Below, piece by piece: positions 14,932 to 21,903 of a stretch of 24,836 bases of DNA. The DNA is from CAYSNP01 sp964432485. Lineage in GTDB: Bacteria; Bacillota; Clostridia; Christensenellales; DTU072. The stretch covers positions 1 through 24,836 of the forward strand of contig CAYSNP010000025.1 of the NCBI GenBank assembly GCA_964432485.1, read 5' to 3'. The notes under the pieces were generated by a model, which was not told the origin of the DNA, ran no database searches, and worked only from the letters and a program-made list of their open reading frames with translations. Positions within the stretch are counted from its first letter, which is position 1; every line of letters starts with the position of its first letter. The position numbers and the translations under genes are program-made.

Positions 14932-15458
14932 AAGCCATGCTTCTCCTTATAGCTTTCTATAATTTCTAATATTTTGGACTTATAAATCACTTCTCCATCT
15001 CCTTCGGGCACAAAACATAGGGGCGGATATGCAACACACCACCAATTGTCGCCCTTGCCCTCCCCTAAGCTGATTATTAGGGCGTCATACTCCCCGCTTT
15101 CAAATATCAGCTCCCCGTATTTGCGTGCAGGAAACTCCTCTTTGGATAAATAGCAATTGGCAGTATATTCTATATTGTTTTGCGCTAAATACTCATTGCT
15201 CAACTTAGTAAGGTTATTAAGCTCTTTTTTCAGCAAGGTTTTAGCTTGCTTTTTATTTTGCGCACTGCTTAAAATCGGCGTAAGATGCGCCATTACCTCA
15301 TCCCTTAGCGCCAATTTTATACTTTGGTCATATTGCGAATTGCTTGCCGCCCTAATATGTATCCTAATGCAGTCCGCTTTCGCACTTTTTTCATTGCAGA
15401 TAATTGCGCCTGTTGCAATTGCTGCGCACACCAATAAAGCTAAGATTCTACCTTTCAT
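14928..15458 (-). CDS. spoIIR: Stage II sporulation protein R (SpoIIR)
   Basis: A forespore-made secreted signal that activates the protease SpoIIGA to process pro-sigma-E in the mother cell. At 176 residues it has an N-terminal signal sequence (about 1-28) and then the SpoIIR core: IRIHIRAASNSQYDQSIKLA (usually IRLHVIANSDS), LRDEV, FPARKYGELIFESGEYDAL, and the diagnostic ISLGEGKGDNWWCVAYPPLC near 129-148. AAGGAG lies 5 bases before the ATG. The promoter at 15480-15508 fits forespore sigma factors. It overlaps sleB by 4 bases, so the first two genes at least are co-transcribed. Confidence 0.96.
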   Translation of the reverse strand: MKGRILALLVCAAIATGAIICNEKSAKADCIRIHIRAASNSQYDQSIKLALRDEVMAHLTPILSSAQNKKQAKTLLKKELNNLTKLSNEYLAQNNIEYTANCYLSKEEFPARKYGELIFESGEYDALIISLGEGKGDNWWCVAYPPLCFVPEGDGEVIYKSKILEIIESYKEKHGL

Positions 15459-15479
15459 AGCCGCTCCTTACTTTTATTA

Positions 15480-15508
15480 AATTATGTCCTTAATTTTTTG
15501 CTCTATAC
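15480..15508 (-). promoter_or_regulatory. Probable sigma-F/sigma-G (forespore) promoter for spoIIR-sleB-ypeB
   Basis: On the minus strand GTATA (15508-15504) matches the forespore -35 pattern GYWTA. After 14 bases, GGACATAATT (15489-15480) matches the sigma-F -10 pattern GGNRANANTW in all but one position, and also contains CATAAT as in sigma-G promoters. A sigma-A reading (TTGTAT-18-CATAAT) is possible but weaker, and spoIIR is a known forespore gene. Confidence 0.6.
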
Positions 15509-15544
15509 AAAGGGTAAAGAGTTTTTTTACAGGCAAAAAAGATA

Positions 15545-15569
15545 TAAAAAAACCGCCTATTTGGCGGTT
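15545..15569 (-). terminator. Rho-independent terminator of the ABC exporter operon
   Basis: On the minus strand AACCGCC (15569-15563) pairs with GGCGGTT (15557-15551) around AAATA and runs into a series of T residues (15550-15545). It lies about 220 bases after the exporter stop codon and upstream of the spoIIR promoter, insulating the sporulation genes. Confidence 0.8.
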
Positions 15570-15612
15570 AAATACGGTGACTTTATTTAATAAAGCGGTG
15601 CTGGCGCATGCC

Positions 15613-15689
15613 CTGGATTGCTTCGTCGCCTATGCTCCTCGCAATGACTTTGCTATTCCGTCATTGCGAACGTGAGTGAAGCAATCCAG
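15613..15689. repeat. 77-bp composite palindromic repeat
   Basis: The outer arms CTGGATTGCTTC (15613-15624) and GAAGCAATCCAG (15678-15689) and the inner arms CGCAATGAC (15640-15648) and GTCATTGCG (15660-15668) are perfect inverted repeats around an 11-base loop. Between them the left arm carries 15 bases (15625-15639) and the right only 9 (15669-15677), so the hairpin is asymmetric. The motif TTGCGAGGAGC...GACGAAGCAATCC on the minus strand resembles palindromic repeats I have seen scattered through many unrelated bacterial genomes. It lies in the 3' untranslated part of the ABC operon. Confidence 0.75.
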
Positions 15690-15694
15690 ACCCC

Positions 15695-15736
15695 AGAGCC
15701 CTGCCCCTTGTTTGCAGAGCCTTGCTCCTTGTTCTG
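15695..15736. repeat. Two imperfect tandem 21-base units
   Basis: Positions 15695-15715 and 15716-15736 both begin AGAGCCyTGCyCCTTGTT (y = C or T) and agree at 16 of 21 bases. They sit directly after the composite palindrome. Confidence 0.5.
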
Positions 15737-15762
15737 TTTTGTTATGGTAAAACAGTGCAAGG
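15720..15762. repeat. Inverted repeat / stem-loop in the ABC operon 3' region
   Basis: CCTTGC (15720-15725) pairs with GCAAGG (15757-15762), and CTGTTTT (15734-15740) with AAAACAG (15749-15755), giving a two-part stem with an 8-base bulge. No T tail follows on the minus strand, so it is more likely an RNA-stabilising or repeat-derived structure than a terminator. Confidence 0.4.
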
Positions 15763-15790
15763 TACGCACCAATAACAAGCTATATTGTTC

Positions 15791-17635
15791 TTACTTGAAT
15801 TGACTGGTATATAAGTCGTAATAATGCCCTTTATTCTCAAGCAACTCTTTATGATTGCCATATTCTGTAATACTTCCGTTATCCATTACTATTATAGAAG
15901 AGGCATTGCGAATGGTAGAGAGTCTATGCGCTATTACAAAATTAGTTTTGCCTTTCATTAGCTGCGCCATAGCAGTTTGGATATAGCTTTCGGTCATAGT
16001 GTCCACAGAGCTGGTTGCCTCGTCCAATATCAAGATTTTTGGGTTTTTAAGTATAGCTCTGGCTATGGTCAGCAGCTGTTTTTGCCCTTGGCTGATAGTA
16101 GTGACTTCCTCGCCTAATACAGTATCATATCCGTCTTTTAGCGTCCTGATAAAATGGTTTGCATAGGCATTCCTGCCGGCCGCTTCAATTTCTTGCCTGC
16201 TTGCGTCGGGGTTGCCATAGGCAATATTTTCTGCAATTGTGCCCCCTTCCAGCCAGGTATCTTGCAGCACCATACCAAACAATGAGCGTAAATCTTTTTT
16301 GGTAAATTGTCGAATATCTACCCCGTCAATTTCTATACTGCCTTCCTCAATTTCATAAAAGCGCAGCAAAAGGTTGACCAGCGTAGTTTTGCCCGCTCCA
16401 GTATGCCCTACAATAGCTACCGTATCCCCAATATTTACGCTTAGATTAAAGTCTTTTATCAGCTCTTTATCAGGAGTGTAAGAAAAGTTTACCCCCCTAA
16501 ACTCCACCCTGCCTTTAATGCTTGCCACGCTTGCGGGCTGCTCAATATCGGCAGGTTCGCTTTCCTCATCCAGCACTTCAAAGATGCGTTCCGCCGCCGC
16601 TATTGTAGATTGAATAGTATTGGCAATATTGGCAGTTTGCATAATGGGTTGCCCCAGCTGATTGGAGTACTGCAAAAAGGCATGAATATCCCCTAAAAGC
16701 AAAGGATTGACAGCTCCTGCTAAGATGCCGCCTACCATACATATCCCCACATAAGAAATATTGCTGATAAAGCGTAGCAACGGCATAATTAAACCCGATA
16801 AAAAATGCGCTCCCTTACTGGCTTCATTAAGTTGATTATTGGTGATAGAAAACTGTTCCAGGCTATCTTCTTCTTTATTGTATAAGCGCACTATTTTTGA
16901 GGAGGCAAAGATTTCTTCAATATATCCGTTCAGCTCTCCCAGCTTATTTTGCTGCGCTTGAAACTTAGTTTGACTGCGACGGGCTATAACCATTGTAACT
17001 ACTCCGTATAAAGGTAAGGTTAGCAAGATGATAGCAGTTAGCCACAAACTAATTGTAAACATCATAATAATAATGCCTACCATAGAAATCAGTCCGGTTA
17101 TAGATTGGATAAGGCTTTGCTGCAAGCTGGACGCTATAGTTTCGGCATCATTGGTAAGTCGGGAAAGGATATTGCCCGTACTGTTTTTATCATAATAGCT
17201 GACAGGCAGCCCTGCCAGTTTTTCTCGCAACTGCTCACGCATACGGTAAACTATTCGCTGGGACATAGAAGCGGAAATAAAGAATGCAACAAAGCTAAAT
17301 AAGGCGCTTGCCAAATACAGTCCCATTACGGAATAAATTATCTTAAAAATATACTCTTTGTCTATTGCGCCTCGCATAATGCCCAACTGCAGGGCATTGG
17401 TAGCTTTTGCAAGCACTTTAGGCGTGAGTACCATAATTACAGTAGATGCTATGGCAACTGCAAACACTATAATAAGTGCGGGCAATTGAGGCTTTAGGTA
17501 AGAAAGGAGGCGTTTTAGAGTGCCTTTGAAGTCTTTAGCTTTAGCGCCTGCCATGCCCATATGCATAGGCCCGCCGCCAAATCCTCCTCTAGGGCCAGGT
17601 CGACGCATTTTGGTTTGCTGTGCAGGTTCAGCCAT
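15791..17635 (-). CDS. ABC exporter half-transporter, subunit with the canonical catalytic Glu
   Basis: A 614-residue membrane-plus-ATPase half-transporter, the second member of a heterodimeric exporter of the BmrCD/LmrCD/TM287-288 kind; such pumps export drugs, lipids or peptides. An unusual Gly/Pro/Met-rich N-terminal tail (residues 8-30) precedes six membrane segments (about 50-350). In the ATPase domain, Walker A GHTGAGKTT is at 410-418, Walker B ILILDE at 534-539 (catalytic Glu539), and the switch His is at 570. The signature is ISQGQ (514-518) instead of LSGGQ. That altered signature completes the degenerate ATP site formed with the partner. The start overlaps the end of the partner gene by 8 bases. 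The substrate is unknown. Confidence 0.93.
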   Translation of the reverse strand: MAEPAQQTKMRRPGPRGGFGGGPMHMGMAGAKAKDFKGTLKRLLSYLKPQLPALIIVFAVAIASTVIMVLTPKVLAKATNALQLGIMRGAIDKEYIFKIIYSVMGLYLASALFSFVAFFISASMSQRIVYRMREQLREKLAGLPVSYYDKNSTGNILSRLTNDAETIASSLQQSLIQSITGLISMVGIIIMMFTISLWLTAIILLTLPLYGVVTMVIARRSQTKFQAQQNKLGELNGYIEEIFASSKIVRLYNKEEDSLEQFSITNNQLNEASKGAHFLSGLIMPLLRFISNISYVGICMVGGILAGAVNPLLLGDIHAFLQYSNQLGQPIMQTANIANTIQSTIAAAERIFEVLDEESEPADIEQPASVASIKGRVEFRGVNFSYTPDKELIKDFNLSVNIGDTVAIVGHTGAGKTTLVNLLLRFYEIEEGSIEIDGVDIRQFTKKDLRSLFGMVLQDTWLEGGTIAENIAYGNPDASRQEIEAAGRNAYANHFIRTLKDGYDTVLGEEVTTISQGQKQLLTIARAILKNPKILILDEATSSVDTMTESYIQTAMAQLMKGKTNFVIAHRLSTIRNASSIIVMDNGSITEYGNHKELLENKGHYYDLYTSQFK

Positions 17636-19790
17636 TGTACGCCTCCTTTATGCCCAGCTCTTCTTCGCTCATTTGCGAAAGAGCAAGGGCGCGGTAATCA
17701 GGACACTTGGCAAGCAATTGCTTATGAGTGCCTTGTCCTACCATTTTGCCTTCATGTAACATAATGATATTGTCAGCATTTAAGATAGTGCCTATCCTTT
17801 GAGCTACAATAATTTGCGTTGTCCCTTTTAGCTGTTTGTTAAGTGCAGCACGCAAGCGGGCGTCCGTAGCAAAATCCAATGCGGAAAAACTGTCGTCAAA
17901 GACCAATATCGGTGCATGCCTTGCTACCGCTCGGGCTATTGCCAACCTTTGTTTTTGTCCGCCGGAAAAGTTAGCTCCGTCTTGTTCTACTATGCTGTTG
18001 TATCCGTTTTCTTTTTCTAAAATAAACTTTTCCGCTTGCGCTATTTGCGCGCTATTTATCATATTTTCATCGCTTTGGTCAAGTGCGCCAAATAGGATAT
18101 TGCTCCTGATTGTGCCGCTGATAAGGCTGGCGTTTTGCGGTGCAAATCCTATAAGACGACGCAGCGAGGCAGTATCCAACTCTTGCACATTTACTCCGCC
18201 AATTCGCACCTGCCCTTCGCTGGCATCATATATCCGTGGCAACAAGCTGACAAGCGTGCTTTTTCCGCTGCCGGTAGAGCCGACTATAGCGGTAACAGAG
18301 CCTTTAGGGCAAACAAAACTAACTTGCGAAAGCGCAGGATGCTCCGCTTTCTCAAAGGTATAGCTTACATTGTCAAACTCCACAGTCCCTTCGGGCACTC
18401 CTTTGTGTTTGCCTTTAGCTACCAAGGTTGGCTCATCGAGCACTTCATTTATTCTGCCTGCAGACACTACTGCACGAGGCAGGATAATAAAAATCATAGC
18501 TACCGTAATTAAGCTAAACATCATTTGCATTACATATTGAGTAATTGCCATCATATCTGCTATTTTATTGAAATCCATAACTCCTTGAGCAAGCAATTTA
18601 TCAATATCAATAACAGACATAATCAGTATGGCTAATGTGGTAAATGACATAAAAATAGTCATAAAAGGCATTAAAAAGGACATTATGCGCGCTTGTCTTA
18701 TAGCTATATCAGTAAGCTCTTTATTAGCTTTACTGAATTTCTTGTTTTCTCTTTCTTCCGCTCCGTACGCTCTGATTACTCTTACTCCGGTTATGCCTTC
18801 TCGGGCAACCAAGGTAAGACGGTCAATTTTTTTCTGCATTATCTTAAATAGCGGAATAATTAATTTAGACGCTCCCCAAATCAGCAGCACCACAACAGGT
18901 ACTCCCGCTAAGATAAGCAAAGTCATCCTTGCATCTCTGGCAAGCGATAAAAAGAATGCGCCAAAAAACATTATGGGCGACATTAACATCATACGCAAAC
19001 CTTGGATTAGTACCATTTGTATTTGCGTAACATCGTTGGTAGAGCGTGTAATTAGGCTGGAAGTAGAAAACTTATCCTCTTGCACTTGCGAAAAAGCAAG
19101 CACTTTGCTAAATAAAAGAGAGCGAATATCTCTGCCGAAGCTATTGCCCAGCCTGCTTGAGAAAAAAGCAACTCCCACAGCGCAAAGCACACCCGATAGT
19201 GAAAAAGCCAACATTTGTAGCCCGTATTTCAAAATAATTTGCGTATTGCTTACTTGTTTGGTCAGCGTTTCGGGCTTGCCGTCAGCGTCCAGCATTAGCG
19301 TACCGGGTTTAGGGTCTGAGGCTTGTTTTCCGTCTACGGTACGCAAAAAGCGGGGCATAGGCATAGAACTGTTATTTAAAGGATTGAAAATTGTTATCGT
19401 ATTGCCGTCATTATCCATTTCCAAGCCGACAATTATGGCATAATGCTTGCCGCCTGTTTCTTTTGTAACTAATATGCCCGCATCTTTATATGCGAAACAA
19501 GGCAAGCGCATATCTTCCATATTGCTAAGATTGCCAGAGCCTTGAGGCAGTTGCGAAAAATCTAATTCGCTCCAATCAATGCTAGTAATATCAAAGCTCG
19601 CCGCGCCTATATAAATATCTTGTCCATCAGGAGTTTGCTCATATTGGGGCTCAATCTTAATCCCTTCGCTAACAATCATACTCATTCTGTCAGGTAGTAT
19701 AAGATTGGTCATAGCGTGACCGGCAACCAGCAGCGTTATTAAAATCAGTACCCATTTATACGGTTTAAGAAGTCTAAATAGTTTTAGCAT
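17628..19790 (-). CDS. ABC exporter half-transporter with external domain and degenerate ATP site
   Basis: A 720-residue first subunit of the heterodimeric exporter. The first membrane helix is at about 13-33. An extracytoplasmic insertion of about 155 residues (33-188) follows before helix 2 at 189-211, and the remaining helices extend to about 440. In the ATPase domain, Walker A GSTGSGKST is at 504-512 and a normal signature FSGGQ at 608-612. Walker B ends in Asp633 (ILVFDD) instead of Glu, and the switch His is Gln664 (VAQRIGTI). Asp for Glu and Gln for His mark the non-hydrolysing site of asymmetric exporters. BmrD-type subunits are also known to carry an extra external domain at this place. 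AAGGAAA precedes the ATG. The promoter is at 19834-19862. Confidence 0.93.
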   Translation of the reverse strand: MLKLFRLLKPYKWVLILITLLVAGHAMTNLILPDRMSMIVSEGIKIEPQYEQTPDGQDIYIGAASFDITSIDWSELDFSQLPQGSGNLSNMEDMRLPCFAYKDAGILVTKETGGKHYAIIVGLEMDNDGNTITIFNPLNNSSMPMPRFLRTVDGKQASDPKPGTLMLDADGKPETLTKQVSNTQIILKYGLQMLAFSLSGVLCAVGVAFFSSRLGNSFGRDIRSLLFSKVLAFSQVQEDKFSTSSLITRSTNDVTQIQMVLIQGLRMMLMSPIMFFGAFFLSLARDARMTLLILAGVPVVVLLIWGASKLIIPLFKIMQKKIDRLTLVAREGITGVRVIRAYGAEERENKKFSKANKELTDIAIRQARIMSFLMPFMTIFMSFTTLAILIMSVIDIDKLLAQGVMDFNKIADMMAITQYVMQMMFSLITVAMIFIILPRAVVSAGRINEVLDEPTLVAKGKHKGVPEGTVEFDNVSYTFEKAEHPALSQVSFVCPKGSVTAIVGSTGSGKSTLVSLLPRIYDASEGQVRIGGVNVQELDTASLRRLIGFAPQNASLISGTIRSNILFGALDQSDENMINSAQIAQAEKFILEKENGYNSIVEQDGANFSGGQKQRLAIARAVARHAPILVFDDSFSALDFATDARLRAALNKQLKGTTQIIVAQRIGTILNADNIIMLHEGKMVGQGTHKQLLAKCPDYRALALSQMSEEELGIKEAYNG

Positions 19791-19833
19791 TTATTTCCTT
19801 AATAAAGCAATTATTGTAAAAGCCTCAAAAAAC

Positions 19834-19862
19834 AATATAAACTAAAATAAATACATTGTCAA
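19834..19862 (-). promoter_or_regulatory. Strong sigma-A promoter for the ABC exporter operon
   Basis: On the minus strand: a perfect TTGACA (19862-19857), 17 bases, TATATT (19839-19834). The leader to the ATG at 19790 is about 37 bases. No operator or attenuator hairpin is evident in it. Confidence 0.75.
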
Positions 19863-19905
19863 TCTTTTTAGCATATTGTCTTTGTTTGCCTCTGTCCAAT
19901 TTATC

Positions 19906-19934
19906 TTTACATTTAGCTATGGATAGTTTATAAT
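19906..19934 (+). promoter_or_regulatory. Sigma-A promoter for nadE and the downstream oxidoreductase
   Basis: TTTACA (19906-19911), 17 bases, TATAAT (19929-19934). The ATG at 19981 is preceded by AAAGGG (19969-19974). No NadD/NiaR-type operator could be recognised with confidence. Confidence 0.68.
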
Positions 19935-19980
19935 AAAAGTTGGCTAATATGTTAATATTTAGTAAGTCAAAGGGTAATTT

Positions 19981-21876
19981 ATGAATAAATATGGATTCCT
20001 GCGAACAGGGGCGTGCGCTCCAAAATTAAAAGTTGCTGACATTAAATATAATTCGGCAATGATAGCAGAACAAATAGAAAAGGCGCAAGAGCAAGCTATT
20101 AAAGTTCTGGCTTTTCCGGAATTGGCACTTAGCGGCGCTACTTGCGGCGACTTATTTTTTCAAAATGTTCTAATTGAGCAATGCCTTTCAGAGCTGTCCG
20201 CAATAGTAAAAGCCAGCGTTGATGCGGATATGACAATTGTTTTAGGCTTGCCGCTAGCTGTTAGCGGCAGACTGTTTAATACTGCATTAGTTATTAATAA
20301 AGGCAGAATACTAGGAGCTGTACCAAAAACTTATTTTGGCAATCCTCTTGAGCATAAATGGTTTAGCAGCAGCAAGCAAGCGCAAGATGCGGTAGTGGAG
20401 ATACTGGGTCAGCAAGTACCTTTTGGCATAGATTTGTTATTTACTTGCGGCAAGCTGGCCTTTGGAGTAGAACTAGGGGCAGATCTTGACGCACTTTACC
20501 CGCCTGGCAATAGCTATTTGGCGGCAGGAGCTAACCTTATTGTCAATATAGCCGCCGGCAGCGACAGCTTGGCAAAACGGGCAGAAAGGCGCAAACAAGC
20601 AGCTTGCCAATCGCAAAAAGGATGCTGCGGCTATATATATGCCGGGGCGGGAGTAGGCGAAAGCAGTTCTGACTTATTGTTTTCCGGCGATTTAATTATT
20701 GCAGAAAGCGGAGAGCTGCTGCAAGATTTTCCCTCTCCTTCTTTTGATAACAAGCTAGCCTGTTGCGATATAGATATTGAGCGGCTAAATGCGCAAAAAC
20801 TGCATGTTCACAGCAAAATAGAGCCTGCTTGGCAGATTCGTAAGATAGAATGCGAACTGCAGAATCATAGCAACAATATCTTACGCAAGTATAGCAAGAC
20901 ACCTTTTGTTCCTGAAAAGGATACTTATGATACCGATTGTAAGGCTATCCTTGATATGCAGGCGCATGGGCTTGCACGCAGGCTTGCGCATTTAGGCAAT
21001 ACTAATATAATAATAGGCGTATCGGGGGGATTGGACAGTACCCTTGCGCTTTTGGTATGCGTTAGGGCTTGCAGCCTTTTAGGGGAAAAAACCGATAAAA
21101 TAATAGCGGTCACTATGCCGGGGTTTGGCACTAGCAAACGCACTTATCAATCCAGCTTAGAGCTGATTGATGCCATTGGAGCAACCTTTAAAGAGATAAG
21201 TATTACAAAAGCGGTTGAATTACACTTTAAGGATATAGGTCACAATCCTCAGGTCAAAGACATTACTTACGAAAATGCGCAAGTTAGAGAGCGTACGCAA
21301 ATATTAATGGATTTGGCAAACTCCTTAGGGGGTATTGTAGTAGGTACCAGCAATTTGTCCGAAATAGCACTTGGCTGGACCACCTTTGCAGGCGACCAAA
21401 TGGCTATGTATCAAGTCAGCAGTTGCATTCCTAAGACATTGGTAAAAGAGCTTATTGCTTACTCTGCAAGCAAAGCGGACAGCAGATTAAAAGCAGTTTT
21501 GCAACGGATTTTGACAACTCCAATAAGCCCTGAGCTATTGCCGACAGGAGATAAAGGCGAAATTATGCAGAAAACAGAAACTGAACTGGGTAGCTATATA
21601 CTGCACGACTTTTTCCTATATCACTTTCTTACCTACGGAGCAAATCCTGCCAAGCTAAAAGCTCTTGCCTTGCATACCTTTGCAAAAGAGTATGATGCCA
21701 ACACTATTAAGGATACGCTTAAAAAGTTTATATCACGCTTTATAGGTAACCAATTTAAGCGTAATAGTATGCCAGACGGTGCAAATATTGGCATTGTCAA
21801 TTTATCGCCAAGAGGTTATTTTTGCGCTCCTTCTGATGCGGCAAACTCAATTTGGCTGCAAGATTTACAGGAATAA
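19981..21876 (+). CDS. nadE: NAD+ synthetase (NadE), glutamine-type architecture with Cys-less glutaminase domain
   Basis: Last step of NAD synthesis: ATP-dependent amidation of deamido-NAD. The 631-residue protein has the two-domain glutamine-dependent layout. The N-terminal nitrilase-fold glutaminase covers about 1-275 and the synthetase about 320-631. The synthetase PP-loop SGGLDS is intact at 348-353, with GTSNLSEIALGWTTFAGDQM further on. In the glutaminase, Glu47 (FPEL) and Lys116 (VPKTYF) of the catalytic triad are present. The nucleophile motif that normally reads VEICEDLW is VELGADLD, so Gly166 (codon GGG, 20476-20478) stands where Cys is required. The glutaminase is therefore probably dead and the enzyme would use free ammonia. 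The gene is otherwise full length and unbroken. The next gene starts 27 bases later. Confidence 0.94.
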   Translation: MNKYGFLRTGACAPKLKVADIKYNSAMIAEQIEKAQEQAIKVLAFPELALSGATCGDLFFQNVLIEQCLSELSAIVKASVDADMTIVLGLPLAVSGRLFNTALVINKGRILGAVPKTYFGNPLEHKWFSSSKQAQDAVVEILGQQVPFGIDLLFTCGKLAFGVELGADLDALYPPGNSYLAAGANLIVNIAAGSDSLAKRAERRKQAACQSQKGCCGYIYAGAGVGESSSDLLFSGDLIIAESGELLQDFPSPSFDNKLACCDIDIERLNAQKLHVHSKIEPAWQIRKIECELQNHSNNILRKYSKTPFVPEKDTYDTDCKAILDMQAHGLARRLAHLGNTNIIIGVSGGLDSTLALLVCVRACSLLGEKTDKIIAVTMPGFGTSKRTYQSSLELIDAIGATFKEISITKAVELHFKDIGHNPQVKDITYENAQVRERTQILMDLANSLGGIVVGTSNLSEIALGWTTFAGDQMAMYQVSSCIPKTLVKELIAYSASKADSRLKAVLQRILTTPISPELLPTGDKGEIMQKTETELGSYILHDFFLYHFLTYGANPAKLKALALHTFAKEYDANTIKDTLKKFISRFIGNQFKRNSMPDGANIGIVNLSPRGYFCAPSDAANSIWLQDLQE

Positions 21877-21903
21877 AATTGATATTTTTAACTAGAGGTT
21901 TAT

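Noticed and set aside
14068..15790. A CRISPR array or integron attC site made of the repeats in the non-coding gaps
   Set aside because: There are no regularly spaced identical direct repeats, no cas or integrase gene, and each inverted-repeat element is single in the window.
18628..19443. A 271-codon plus-strand reading frame opposite the larger ABC subunit
   Set aside because: It is an antisense shadow of a gene with every ABC motif in place. No promoter or ribosome site supports it.
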